Source: Candidatus Methanoperedens sp. BLZ2
GTDB lineage: Archaea; Halobacteriota; Methanosarcinia; Methanosarcinales; Methanoperedenaceae
Reading direction: 5' to 3'
DNA: 64,000 nucleotides
Assembly (NCBI RefSeq): GCF_002487355.1
Contig: NZ_NTMG01000041.1
Location: 33,334 to 97,333, forward strand
Every line of letters begins with the position of its first letter. Position 1 is the first letter of the stretch. The position numbers were made by a program, and so were the translations under genes. Below, piece after piece: positions 18,172 to 25,754 of this stretch. The notes below the pieces were generated by a model. The model was not told where the DNA came from, ran no database searches, and saw nothing but the letters and a program-made list of their open reading frames with translations.

Positions 18172-18684
18172 TTTTTCACACCTGTCCCGCTGTATTGCAG
18201 CGTGGTTGCATATTTGTCAATAGCAGGTTGTATATAAGATTTGTTAATTATATTGAGCACATAAATAATTATTATACTAATAATAGAAAAAACTCTAATA
18301 AAAATGAAAGCTATTTTTCCACAGTGATAGAAGCGTCAAATTAAAAAATCCTTTACCTTCTGTTGAATTTAAACGCATCCTATAATGAAGGTCTGCTTCT
18401 TGTCGGCATTACTGGTCTGACATTTTGTTCTGTATAAATAAAAATTCAGATCACTGTATTAAAATTCGAATGAAGCAATAAACGAGTTTCTTAGGCGCCG
18501 AGTTTTCAGGTTTTAGATGGTTATTCTGGATTCATATTGCCTTTCGAGAGCATGAGGGTTATATCGCCTTCAGTCACTACCACGCTTTGAAAAGCGTGGC
18601 ATCAACGGGAGGATGCATTAAATGAGATTAGAAGAGGGCAATTCCGAAACAAATATATTGTGAAGGGGCTTGGTTATATTCCAT
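18172..18684. other. Intergenic region: surface-protein promoter and a 20-bp palindrome
   Basis: On the minus strand TCTTATATAC (about 18228-18238) is a likely TATA box for the surface protein, and AGGTG lies just before its ATG. CCACGCTTT-GA-AAAGCGTGG at 18580-18599 is a perfect 9+2+9 palindrome, the same design as the one at 15203-15222 on the other side of that gene. The rest is AT-rich, without a convincing gene. Confidence 0.45.
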
Positions 18685-19269
18685 ATGAATGACAAATATA
18701 GATTAGACATCTTACAATTTTATTATGAGTTATATAAAGAAAACCCTACAGATTACGGAGATTATGATCATTTTATTGATATATTTAATATGAATGAGAA
18801 CGAGCTTGTAGGCCATGTGAGGTATCTGTATGAGAAGGAATTGTTACATTGTTGGTGTACAAAGGCTATTCATGAATATGGTAAGCCAATACAGTGTAAG
18901 ATTACTGCTCATGGAATCGATGCAATCGAACACCCAGAACTATTTGCCCGTGAAGTACCACTTCTAAATTTAATCATTAATAGCAATATAAATAACTCAC
19001 AGATATTCCAATCTCAGAATATTAGAATTGAAGATAGTTTTAATCGAATATATCGGGCAATTGAAGAATCTAAGTTGGACGAGAACAGCAAAAAAGAAGT
19101 ATCTGATGTTGTTAAAGAGTTAGAATCAGAGGGAAAAAAGAAAAAACCAGATATAGAAAAAATGAAATCTTTGCTTGACAAGGCGCGAAAAATATGGTCT
19201 CCTATTTACGATTTGTTAAAGCCCCTTATACAAGAATATATTAAAAGATATCTGGGATTGGATTCATAA
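18685..19269 (+). CDS. Unrecognised protein with winged-helix-like N-terminus
   Basis: 194 residues, not recognised. Residues 1-85 look like a winged helix (helical, then KCKITAHGIDAIEHPE resembling a wing and terminal helix). A short low-complexity bridge rich in Asn/Ser (NSNINNSQIFQSQN) links to a C-terminal part of charged helices ending in a hydrophobic stretch near 165-185. I start at ATG 18685; a TTG 15 bases upstream is the alternative. It lies alone in an AT-rich accessory stretch. The arrangement suits a DNA-binding sensor, but no function can be stated. Confidence 0.6.
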   Translation: MNDKYRLDILQFYYELYKENPTDYGDYDHFIDIFNMNENELVGHVRYLYEKELLHCWCTKAIHEYGKPIQCKITAHGIDAIEHPELFAREVPLLNLIINSNINNSQIFQSQNIRIEDSFNRIYRAIEESKLDENSKKEVSDVVKELESEGKKKKPDIEKMKSLLDKARKIWSPIYDLLKPLIQEYIKRYLGLDS

Positions 19270-19415
19270 CGGATGCATGATACACGTCTATCGTTGCAGT
19301 CATCGGTATACTCCGTACAATCTAAGGGCCTGTATCTAACGTTTTCAGGATTATTTCCTAACTATCGAATTGAAGTATTCCATCAATTTCCTTAAAATCA
19401 CTTCCGACTTCGATA

Positions 19416-19913
19416 TCACTTCATCTCAAACTTCTCGAACCTCTCCTTCTTCGCCCTGCAAACAGGACATAGATCCGGCGCCTCTTCCCTCGCGCATAGA
19501 TATCCGCATACCTGGCACCTGTAAACCTCAACCATTTCTCCACCTCCTGCTCCTTTCTGTTCTCTAATGCTCGGATAGCCTTTCACATAATATTCCTGGG
19601 GCCGCCGCTCCGGGATCGGGTCATGCGACTTTCTCCCTGATATCCATTCGTCATTCACATACAATGTGCACAGGCAGCATCCATACTCTGCAACATCGGG
19701 GTCCCTGTAGTTGCACGGGCAGATGATATCCATATCATCGGCAAGCACTCCGCTTGCGATACGGCAGGGGCACGACCCATAGCCATATCGGTGCTCATTA
19801 TCCCACAGGCCCTGGAGAATATCATCAAGTTCATCCTTATAAGGATTGAACTTGTAACCCTCCTCATCTGCAATTTTTTTCATTCCTGCAAACATCTCTT
19901 CAACTGTTATCAT
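19416..19913 (-). CDS. Ferredoxin:disulfide reductase catalytic chain fused to rubredoxin
   Basis: 165 residues. The N-terminal part is the catalytic chain of ferredoxin:thioredoxin reductase with CPC (48-50), CPC (65-67) and a CLC (80-82) pattern that holds the [4Fe-4S] cluster and redox disulfide; the spacings differ from plant enzymes but fit archaeal forms. The C-terminal 40 residues are a rubredoxin-like iron site (CQVC...CPVC). The same fusion is known in Methanosarcina, where it takes electrons from ferredoxin to protein disulfides. It overlaps the glutaredoxin gene by 4 bases and sits downstream of the pyruvate:ferredoxin oxidoreductase genes, which would supply reduced ferredoxin. 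Confidence 0.88.
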   Translation of the reverse strand: MITVEEMFAGMKKIADEEGYKFNPYKDELDDILQGLWDNEHRYGYGSCPCRIASGVLADDMDIICPCNYRDPDVAEYGCCLCTLYVNDEWISGRKSHDPIPERRPQEYYVKGYPSIREQKGAGGGEMVEVYRCQVCGYLCAREEAPDLCPVCRAKKERFEKFEMK

Positions 19914-20167
19914 AAGCCCAGCGCCTCTCTTATTTTATCCTCACGGAAACCTATAATCACCTCATCACCGATTATTATGGTTGGGAATCTCACATCCGGA
20001 CTTATTTTCATCATTTCCGAAATTATATTCTCCCTTTCCTTTCCACTTAATTTATCCACATCCACATAATCATATTCGATACCGTTCTTCTTCAAGAACC
20101 GTTTTGTTGCGCGACAATGAACGCATGTGCTAAGCGTATAGAGTTTTGGTTTAATATTTTTCTTCAT
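19910..20167 (-). CDS. Glutaredoxin/NrdH-like thiol-redox protein
   Basis: 85 residues with a thioredoxin fold: CVHC at 15-18, the FPTIIIGDEVIIGF strand with a cis-Pro and a final helix. It is a glutaredoxin-like carrier of reducing power to protein disulfides or ribonucleotide reductase. The 4-base overlaps on both sides, with porB and with the ferredoxin:disulfide reductase gene, suggest that it is the direct partner of that reductase. The physiological target is not visible from the sequence. Confidence 0.86.
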   Translation of the reverse strand: MKKNIKPKLYTLSTCVHCRATKRFLKKNGIEYDYVDVDKLSGKERENIISEMMKISPDVRFPTIIIGDEVIIGFREDKIREALGL

Positions 20168-21126
20168 GGTCCGTGCATCTCCCTGTGTTCTTCCGTAACT
20201 GCATGATGTTCCTCAGGCGGCGCGATTTCACAAATATCCGGCGATCCTTTTTCCTTATAATGCAGGTTCCATTTTTTGCAAACCCACATCTGGAGAGCAT
20301 TTATATCTTCATCGCTCATGTGCCTGAAACGTCCCTGCATCATCAGGTAATCCTTTACTGACTTCATTTTTCCTGGTTTATATGTGATCCTTTTCTCGCC
20401 GTTTTCCACTTCATACAGCGTCCACATCCCGCTTTCCACAGCCCTTTTTGTGACCTCAACGGTTCTTGCCGGGTCCATTTTCCAGCCCGGTATGCAGGGA
20501 GTGAACATATGAAGGAAGCGGAAACCCCTGATATTTTTTGCCTTCTCCACTTTTCTTATGAAATCAAGGGGCTGGCCGATGGAAAGCGTAGCATAATACG
20601 GGATTTCATGCGCTACAACGATATCACCGAGATTTTTCTTGAACCTCCTGTTTCCCTGGATATGCTTTCCTACAGGCGTAGTCGTGGTCCATGCGCCAAA
20701 AGGCGTCCCACCGCTTCGCTGTATCCCTGTATTCATATATGCCTCATTATCAAGGCAGATATAAAGAACATCATCATTACGTTCCGCAGCACCCGACATG
20801 CTCTGCAAACCGATATCATAAGTCCCGCCATCTCCTGCAAAGCCGACCACAGTTACTTTTTTCCCTTTCTTTTCAAAAGCCGCCTGCATTCCGGTCAGGC
20901 AGGCTCCGGTATTTTCAAAAGCTGTATGGAAAAACGGCACTTTCCATGCTCCATACGGGAATGTTGTGCCAAACACCACACCGCAGCTTGCAGGGACATA
21001 TACGGCAGTATCTTTTCCGAGAACGCGTATCGCATTCCTTATCGACATGGCAACACCGCATCCCGGGCATGCGGTATGTCCTGCCGTAAAAAGATTCTCA
21101 TCCGGCAGTTCCTTTATTGTGATCAT
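20164..21126 (-). CDS. porB: Pyruvate:ferredoxin oxidoreductase subunit beta
   Basis: 320 residues with the thiamine-pyrophosphate site of 2-oxoacid oxidoreductases: TACPGCG near the N-terminus, GDGGTYDIG, then NEAYMNTGIQRS. Four Cys residues can ligate the proximal [4Fe-4S] cluster. With PorA and PorGD it interconverts pyruvate and acetyl-CoA with ferredoxin. A His/Glu-rich tail is a small oddity. ATGA overlaps with porA and with the glutaredoxin gene place all of these in one message. Confidence 0.93.
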   Translation of the reverse strand: MITIKELPDENLFTAGHTACPGCGVAMSIRNAIRVLGKDTAVYVPASCGVVFGTTFPYGAWKVPFFHTAFENTGACLTGMQAAFEKKGKKVTVVGFAGDGGTYDIGLQSMSGAAERNDDVLYICLDNEAYMNTGIQRSGGTPFGAWTTTTPVGKHIQGNRRFKKNLGDIVVAHEIPYYATLSIGQPLDFIRKVEKAKNIRGFRFLHMFTPCIPGWKMDPARTVEVTKRAVESGMWTLYEVENGEKRITYKPGKMKSVKDYLMMQGRFRHMSDEDINALQMWVCKKWNLHYKEKGSPDICEIAPPEEHHAVTEEHREMHGP

Positions 21127-22295
21127 ACGGTTTCACCCCGCGTATCATGCCAATTTATCTCATTAACTTTTTCACCCTTTGCTGCCTTTCGTGTCAACTC
21201 GAACATCTTCATTATCTGCTCCTTTGTCACATCGCGGCCTCCTAATCCTGCAAGATGATTGATAACAGGTATTGTCATCCCAAAAAGGGCTGAGCGCACC
21301 TCATTATATACCTGCCCTCCCCCGTGATAGGATATCGAGCGGTCAAAAACACCAAGGGCGCTTAATTTTGATACCGCTTTTTTTAATTCCCGCGAAGGAA
21401 ATGGCCTGAAAAATCGAAGCTTTATTAAACCCACCTTTTCTCCTTTTTGCCTCAATTCATCCACAACCTCACGGGATGTACTTGTGACGGTTCCCATAGT
21501 GATCAAAGCAATTTCGGCATCATCCATCCGATATGTATCAATCAGGCCCCCATAATCCCTTCCGAATTTTTTTGCAAATTTGCTGTTTATTTCCTGGATT
21601 ACTTCTTTTGAGGATTCAACTGCTCCCGCAGTTTGTCTTCGCATTTCCATAATATATTCAGGAGGCATGAAAGTCCCGATCATCGCAGGTCTTGCAGTGT
21701 CAAGGATGATATCGGGCTCATAAGGTGGCAGGAATGAATCGATTTCCTCCTGCTGCGGGACATCAACCGGCTCAACAGTATGCGTAAGTACAAAACCATC
21801 AAGACAGGGCATCACAGGAAGGAGAACCCGCTTATCTTCAGCTATCCTGAAAGACTGGATCACCATATCCAGAGCTTCCTGGTTATCTTCTACATAAAGC
21901 TGCAACCATCCGGAATCCCGCGCGCCCATGGAATCATTGTATTCGCACCAGATCCCTGGCGGCCCACCAAGTGTACGGCTGGCATCTGGCATCACAATTG
22001 GAAGCCGAAGAGGTGCTGTAGCATAGAGCATCTCATGCATGAATGCAAGTCCCTGGGAAGAAGTTGCAGTAAATACCCGTGCACCCGCAGCAGATGCTGC
22101 TGCTGCTGCGCTCATTACGCTGTGCTCTGACTCCATTGTAAGGAACTTTGCATCAAGCTCGCCATCATTGACAAAATCTGCGATATGCTCTATTATCAGC
22201 GTCTGCGGAGTTATCGGGTAAGCCGGTACTACCTCCACGCGGCAAAGTTTTGCACCGATCGCAACAGCATGGTCGCCTGTAATTACTTTCTTCAT
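21123..22295 (-). CDS. porA: Pyruvate:ferredoxin oxidoreductase subunit alpha
   Basis: 390 residues. AYPITPQT near residue 24, ESEHSVMSA and [11 protein letters not shown] are diagnostic of the alpha chain, and FLPPYEPD with the preceding THTVEPVD fits pyruvate rather than 2-oxoglutarate enzymes. It forms the core active-site chain with PorB. In methanogens and methanotrophic archaea the enzyme mostly makes pyruvate from acetyl-CoA. It overlaps the neighbours by 4 bases on both sides. Confidence 0.93.
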   Translation of the reverse strand: MKKVITGDHAVAIGAKLCRVEVVPAYPITPQTLIIEHIADFVNDGELDAKFLTMESEHSVMSAAAAASAAGARVFTATSSQGLAFMHEMLYATAPLRLPIVMPDASRTLGGPPGIWCEYNDSMGARDSGWLQLYVEDNQEALDMVIQSFRIAEDKRVLLPVMPCLDGFVLTHTVEPVDVPQQEEIDSFLPPYEPDIILDTARPAMIGTFMPPEYIMEMRRQTAGAVESSKEVIQEINSKFAKKFGRDYGGLIDTYRMDDAEIALITMGTVTSTSREVVDELRQKGEKVGLIKLRFFRPFPSRELKKAVSKLSALGVFDRSISYHGGGQVYNEVRSALFGMTIPVINHLAGLGGRDVTKEQIMKMFELTRKAAKGEKVNEINWHDTRGETV

Positions 22296-23191
22296 ACGCG
22301 AGCCCTCACCATTTTTATCGCATCAACAGGGCATTCGTTGGCGCATACGCCGCATCCTTTGCAATAATCGTAATTGGTCATGAGGTCTCCCCTGTTGGAT
22401 ATCCTGTGGATCGTGCCTTCAGGACAGTAAAACCAGCATAAAAGGCACATAACGCATTTTTCCCTGTCCCTCAACGGACGATATGTAGCCCAGCCCGATA
22501 CTTTATTCTCGATAAAACTTCCAGGACCGATAAGACCTGCATCAGTTTTACCTTCAATAAGAGATCCGCCCACTGGCATTTCCTGATATGTGGGCAGCCA
22601 TTGTTTTCTTGCTTCAAGCTTTTTTATGCCCCTGCTTTTCCCAATAATTGTCTTTTCATACGCAGTCCGTGCAGCAAGCGCATTTCTTTCACCTGTTTTT
22701 TCTCCGAGCTTTTCACCGAATTTTCTCTTGATCGATTCTTCTAAGGATTCTATCTTTACAACCCCTGTTGCTTTTGCAAATGCCCCCAGGATTGCGGTAT
22801 TGGTGATCGGGGCTTTCAGGATTTCAAGCGCTATGGATATTGCATTGACAGTCGCTGTGTTGATGATCTTACCCAGATCTATGTCTTCCGGTCTTTCCTT
22901 TGAGTTAATAACCGCAATACCTTCCGGTTTCAAACCTGATACAACATCAATTGTGTCAAGCAGCGAATCATCAAGCACGACCACGCAGTCGGGATTGTAT
23001 ACCTGTGTTTTACTGAATATTTTTTTTGAATCGATACGCGTGAAGGCAAGAACCGGCGCTCCCCGTCTTTCAGCCCCGAAAAAAGGAAATGCTACTGCAT
23101 AATTTCCTTCATTGACAGCAGCCTCTGCAAGGGTCTGGGCAGCCATGACCGCCCCCTGTCCGCCACGACCATGAAATCTCACTTCGTACAT
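22292..23191 (-). CDS. porGD: Pyruvate:ferredoxin oxidoreductase gamma-delta fusion
   Basis: 299 residues. Residues 1-185 are the gamma chain (HGRGGQGAV at the N-terminus, [12 protein letters not shown]). A linker of ~40 residues leads to a delta part with two [4Fe-4S] motifs, [14 protein letters not shown] near 247 and [12 protein letters not shown] near 278, which pass electrons to ferredoxin. In most methanogens gamma and delta are separate genes, so this is a fusion. The order GD-A-B is the usual one. It begins 6 bases after a DUF2180 gene. Confidence 0.92.
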   Translation of the reverse strand: MYEVRFHGRGGQGAVMAAQTLAEAAVNEGNYAVAFPFFGAERRGAPVLAFTRIDSKKIFSKTQVYNPDCVVVLDDSLLDTIDVVSGLKPEGIAVINSKERPEDIDLGKIINTATVNAISIALEILKAPITNTAILGAFAKATGVVKIESLEESIKRKFGEKLGEKTGERNALAARTAYEKTIIGKSRGIKKLEARKQWLPTYQEMPVGGSLIEGKTDAGLIGPGSFIENKVSGWATYRPLRDREKCVMCLLCWFYCPEGTIHRISNRGDLMTNYDYCKGCGVCANECPVDAIKMVRARV

Positions 23192-23197
23192 GACTTT

Positions 23198-23419
23198 TTA
23201 TTCACAGGAGCCGGGTAAAAGTATATTCCCGCAATCACTGCATACAAATCTCGGGAGACCTTTTTTCAGTATCCTGACAGGCGCCGGATATCCTCCCTCC
23301 CATATCGGAAGGTCAATCCTGTGTGCATGTCCCATACAGAGCCCTTTTCCGCACATGATGCATATGGCAACGGATTCTTCAACAGTCTCATTTCGTGCGC
23401 ATTCAAAACATCTCAACAT
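23198..23419 (-). CDS. DUF2180 family zinc-binding protein, copy 2
   Basis: 73 residues with CxxC pairs (CFEC, CIMC, a single Cys in GLCMGHA, CSDC), the layout of DUF2180. The pattern suggests one or two zinc or iron-sulfur sites. ATG 23419 is set 3 bases behind GGTGATC, which itself overlaps the stop of the previous gene. It is a diverged copy of its upstream neighbour (GKGLCMGHA versus GMGVCMEHA). The family is common near methanogenesis genes; function unknown. Confidence 0.78.
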   Translation of the reverse strand: MLRCFECARNETVEESVAICIMCGKGLCMGHAHRIDLPIWEGGYPAPVRILKKGLPRFVCSDCGNILLPGSCE

Positions 23420-23424
23420 AGCGA

Positions 23425-23637
23425 TCACCAATTCTCCTTAAGGGCTTCATGACAGGGCGGACACATTATTCGTTTCATTTTCTCAATATCCTTTTCAAGC
23501 CTTACAGGATAGTCACCTTTCCAGACAGGCGTTTCTTCATATATCGCATGTTCCATGCAAACGCCCATACCGCACACTATACAGGCCGCCACTGCGTCCG
23601 TATTTTTCCCCATTTTAGCACAAACATAACATTTCAT
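23425..23637 (-). CDS. DUF2180 family zinc-binding protein, copy 1
   Basis: 70 residues: CYVC at 3-6, CIVC, a single Cys in MGVCMEHA, then CPPC near the C-terminus. It matches DUF2180 along its whole length and is paralogous to the next gene downstream. It starts 6 bases after mcrC, so the pair is likely made together with McrC and pyruvate:ferredoxin oxidoreductase. A role in metal or cluster handling is plausible but not shown. Confidence 0.8.
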   Translation of the reverse strand: MKCYVCAKMGKNTDAVAACIVCGMGVCMEHAIYEETPVWKGDYPVRLEKDIEKMKRIMCPPCHEALKENW

Positions 23638-23643
23638 ACTAAT

Positions 23644-24327
23644 TCACTCTTCCTCACTTGCCATCAGTCCTTCTTTTATCAATAGATCGCTTCTTACTGC
23701 ATGGGTTGATTCTATTTTCTGGCCAAGTATCTGCCGGATCTCTTTTGCCAGTTCATTTAGCTTTATTCGTGAACAGGTCTCTCCTCTCGTTATTCCACTG
23801 ACGATCGCAGCCACGGTTCCTTCTGTTTCCGGATTTTTGGGTTTTACAAGTTTTGTTTTAATTCCTGCTTTTGCAAAATCCTCAAAATCAATAGGATATT
23901 CACAGGCTACTACTGCAGGGATATTTATATATTTCAATATCTTTTTTGTTTTTGAGATTATATGGGAATTCACATTTCCCATATTGAGCAATACAATTTT
24001 GTGCCTTGCTATCTGTTCTATCTCTTTAGCTGTCAGACCGAAATTTGCTCCATAGCCTCTTGAAACATTAGAAGATCCGGTTTCATCCATTGGAACACCC
24101 GCGCCAGCCTCAAGCACAAGAACACTAACCTGTATACTTTCCCGCCTGAGACCCTGCGTTATTTCACATACCGGTTTTGTGATATGCCTGCGGCCTGGGG
24201 ACATGGCAATAGCTACCACATCAGGTCTTGCTGCCTCAGAGAGGGTGCCTCTCTGGGCAAGACCGCCACCCCGGCCAAGGCCCATTGTCTCCCTGCAATC
24301 TACTAATTGTGTTTCTCTTCCGAACAT
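23644..24327 (-). CDS. mcrC: Methyl-coenzyme M reductase accessory protein McrC
   Basis: 227 residues. The N-terminal run (VDCRETMGLGRGGGLAQRG), GPGRRHITKPVCEIT-like block and PVDFEDFAKAGIKT-like block are hallmarks of McrC. McrC takes part in the ATP-dependent complex that reduces the nickel of coenzyme F430 to the active state. It is normally found inside mcrBDCGA operons or alone; here it is away from mcr structural genes and set among redox genes. This gene is the strongest sign that the organism carries MCR, i.e. is a methanogen or an anaerobic methane oxidiser. Confidence 0.92.
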   Translation of the reverse strand: MFGRETQLVDCRETMGLGRGGGLAQRGTLSEAARPDVVAIAMSPGRRHITKPVCEITQGLRRESIQVSVLVLEAGAGVPMDETGSSNVSRGYGANFGLTAKEIEQIARHKIVLLNMGNVNSHIISKTKKILKYINIPAVVACEYPIDFEDFAKAGIKTKLVKPKNPETEGTVAAIVSGITRGETCSRIKLNELAKEIRQILGQKIESTHAVRSDLLIKEGLMASEEE

Positions 24328-24329
24328 GA

Positions 24330-24749
24330 TTATTTTTTTACCTTAAGTAAGGTTTGCCATGTATCTGCATGGTCTTCTTCATCTGAGAGTATCTCTTCAA
24401 GCATAAGTCTTGTTGTGGGGTCATCTTCCTCTATGGCAAGTTTGATATGTTCCTTATATTGCTCTATAGCATGATTCTCCTTTGCCAGGTCATCCTGTAC
24501 CATTTTCTTTAAGTCTCCGCCTTCAGCTATTGGCTCGGGTTTCTTTGTTGGTGTTCCCCCAAGATATACAATCCTCTCACCGAGCTTTTCAGCATGGTCC
24601 ATCTCACTTTTTGCAATTGATTTGAATATTTCAAGAATGGCAGGACTTTCCATTCCCTCTCCCTCATAATGATGCTTCATATACTGTATGATAGCGCTCA
24701 ATTCTTCTTCTCTGTCCTTATTCAATGCATCTATTATTTTCTGGCTCAT
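24330..24749 (-). CDS. Ferritin-like diiron protein (bacterioferritin type)
   Basis: 139 residues, all helical, with two E-x-x-H units (SEMDHAE and DEEDHAD) and further Glu residues in helices 1 and 3 that fit a diiron site. Likely binds or oxidises iron or removes peroxide. It ends 2 bases before mcrC, an arrangement that suggests protection of oxygen-sensitive enzymes. The haem-ligand Met of true bacterioferritins cannot be assigned with confidence. Confidence 0.82.
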   Translation of the reverse strand: MSQKIIDALNKDREEELSAIIQYMKHHYEGEGMESPAILEIFKSIAKSEMDHAEKLGERIVYLGGTPTKKPEPIAEGGDLKKMVQDDLAKENHAIEQYKEHIKLAIEEDDPTTRLMLEEILSDEEDHADTWQTLLKVKK

Positions 24750-24819
24750 ATTTTCCTCCCGTTTGATCTTATATCATTGATAAATCAATGAATATTAATA
24801 TATTTCAATCTTATCTTAT

Positions 24820-25227
24820 TTACTGCCTTTTTCTTCCAGGCATACAGCCATGACCGCTGCCGTATCCTTCTCTTCCCTCTGTTCCCTCTATAAGTTTCAG
24901 GGCTCTCCTGCACGCTGCTACGCCGGGTGCGCCCGAAGTAATGAAAATTACATTCATTGTCTCCATTATTTCTTCTTTTGTGGCACCGTGGTTGAGTGCG
25001 CTTCTCATCTGTGATTCGCAGCAGGGCTCGCATCTCTGGGCTGCCATGACAGCAAGGGACATCAATACTTTGACCTTTGCAGAAAGGGCGCCATCCTCCT
25101 GGATCTGGTCATCGCATTTCTTATAATGTTCAAACATATCGGGATTCATTTCACCCATCATATTCATTATTTCAGGAGTAAATCCCATTTTACCTTCTAT
25201 GCTGTCTATTACTTTCTTAGGTTCCAT
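24820..25227 (-). CDS. AhpD/carboxymuconolactone decarboxylase-like protein
   Basis: 135 residues with the CMD/AhpD core: CEPCCESQMRSALNHGATKEE, whose Cys pair, Glu and His correspond to the peroxidase-linked redox site of AhpD. It probably reduces peroxides or serves as a disulfide carrier. The C-terminal tail is Gly/His/Cys-containing. It lies between two ferritin-like genes on the same strand, which fits an oxidative-stress role. Confidence 0.82.
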   Translation of the reverse strand: MEPKKVIDSIEGKMGFTPEIMNMMGEMNPDMFEHYKKCDDQIQEDGALSAKVKVLMSLAVMAAQRCEPCCESQMRSALNHGATKEEIMETMNVIFITSGAPGVAACRRALKLIEGTEGREGYGSGHGCMPGRKRQ

Positions 25228-25263
25228 ATTTTTCTCCCATGGTATCTTTGTTTAAGAGTTTAT

Positions 25264-25698
25264 TTAATCCTTTGCCTGCAATTTTGAAAGGATTTTTTTT
25301 ATTCCTTCCTTATGTCTTGTTTCATCTTTCATTGATTTTTCAAAAAATTTGAACGCTTCATCATTTCCTTCACCGAATGCCACTTCTGATGCATCTGATT
25401 TATCTTTCTCCGCCTGTATTTCTCCTGCAAGCATATTCAGAAGATTTGTTCTTGTATCTTTGACCATTCCCAGGAGAGCTGCAAATTGGGCGGCATGAGA
25501 TGCCTCATCCATTGCAATATTAAAAAGATAAGCTGCAATCTCTTTTTCCCCTTCCTCCTCTGCTCTTTTTGACATGGCAAGATATAATGCTATATCATTT
25601 GATTCCGAATCAAACGTTTTCTCCATTATTTCCATTGTTTGCATTTTTTCTACTGCAGATTTTACACTAAGTTTTGATTCTTTTATGTAATCGATCAC
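25264..25698 (-). CDS. Ferritin-like / rubrerythrin-type protein
   Basis: About 144 residues, helical, with MDEASHAAQF and KDETRHKEG supplying the E-x-x-H pairs of a diiron four-helix bundle; the rubredoxin-like part of true rubrerythrin is missing. Start: GTG 25698 lies 6 bases behind GGAGGA, so I prefer it over ATG 25713 or longer forms that run into the end of the radical SAM gene. Likely peroxide or oxygen reduction. Confidence 0.78.
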   Translation of the reverse strand: MIDYIKESKLSVKSAVEKMQTMEIMEKTFDSESNDIALYLAMSKRAEEEGEKEIAAYLFNIAMDEASHAAQFAALLGMVKDTRTNLLNMLAGEIQAEKDKSDASEVAFGEGNDEAFKFFEKSMKDETRHKEGIKKILSKLQAKD

Positions 25699-25754
25699 AA
25701 CTTCCTCCTCCATCCTCTTAATTTGTCTTTCAAGTATAATAAAAGATTGGATTG

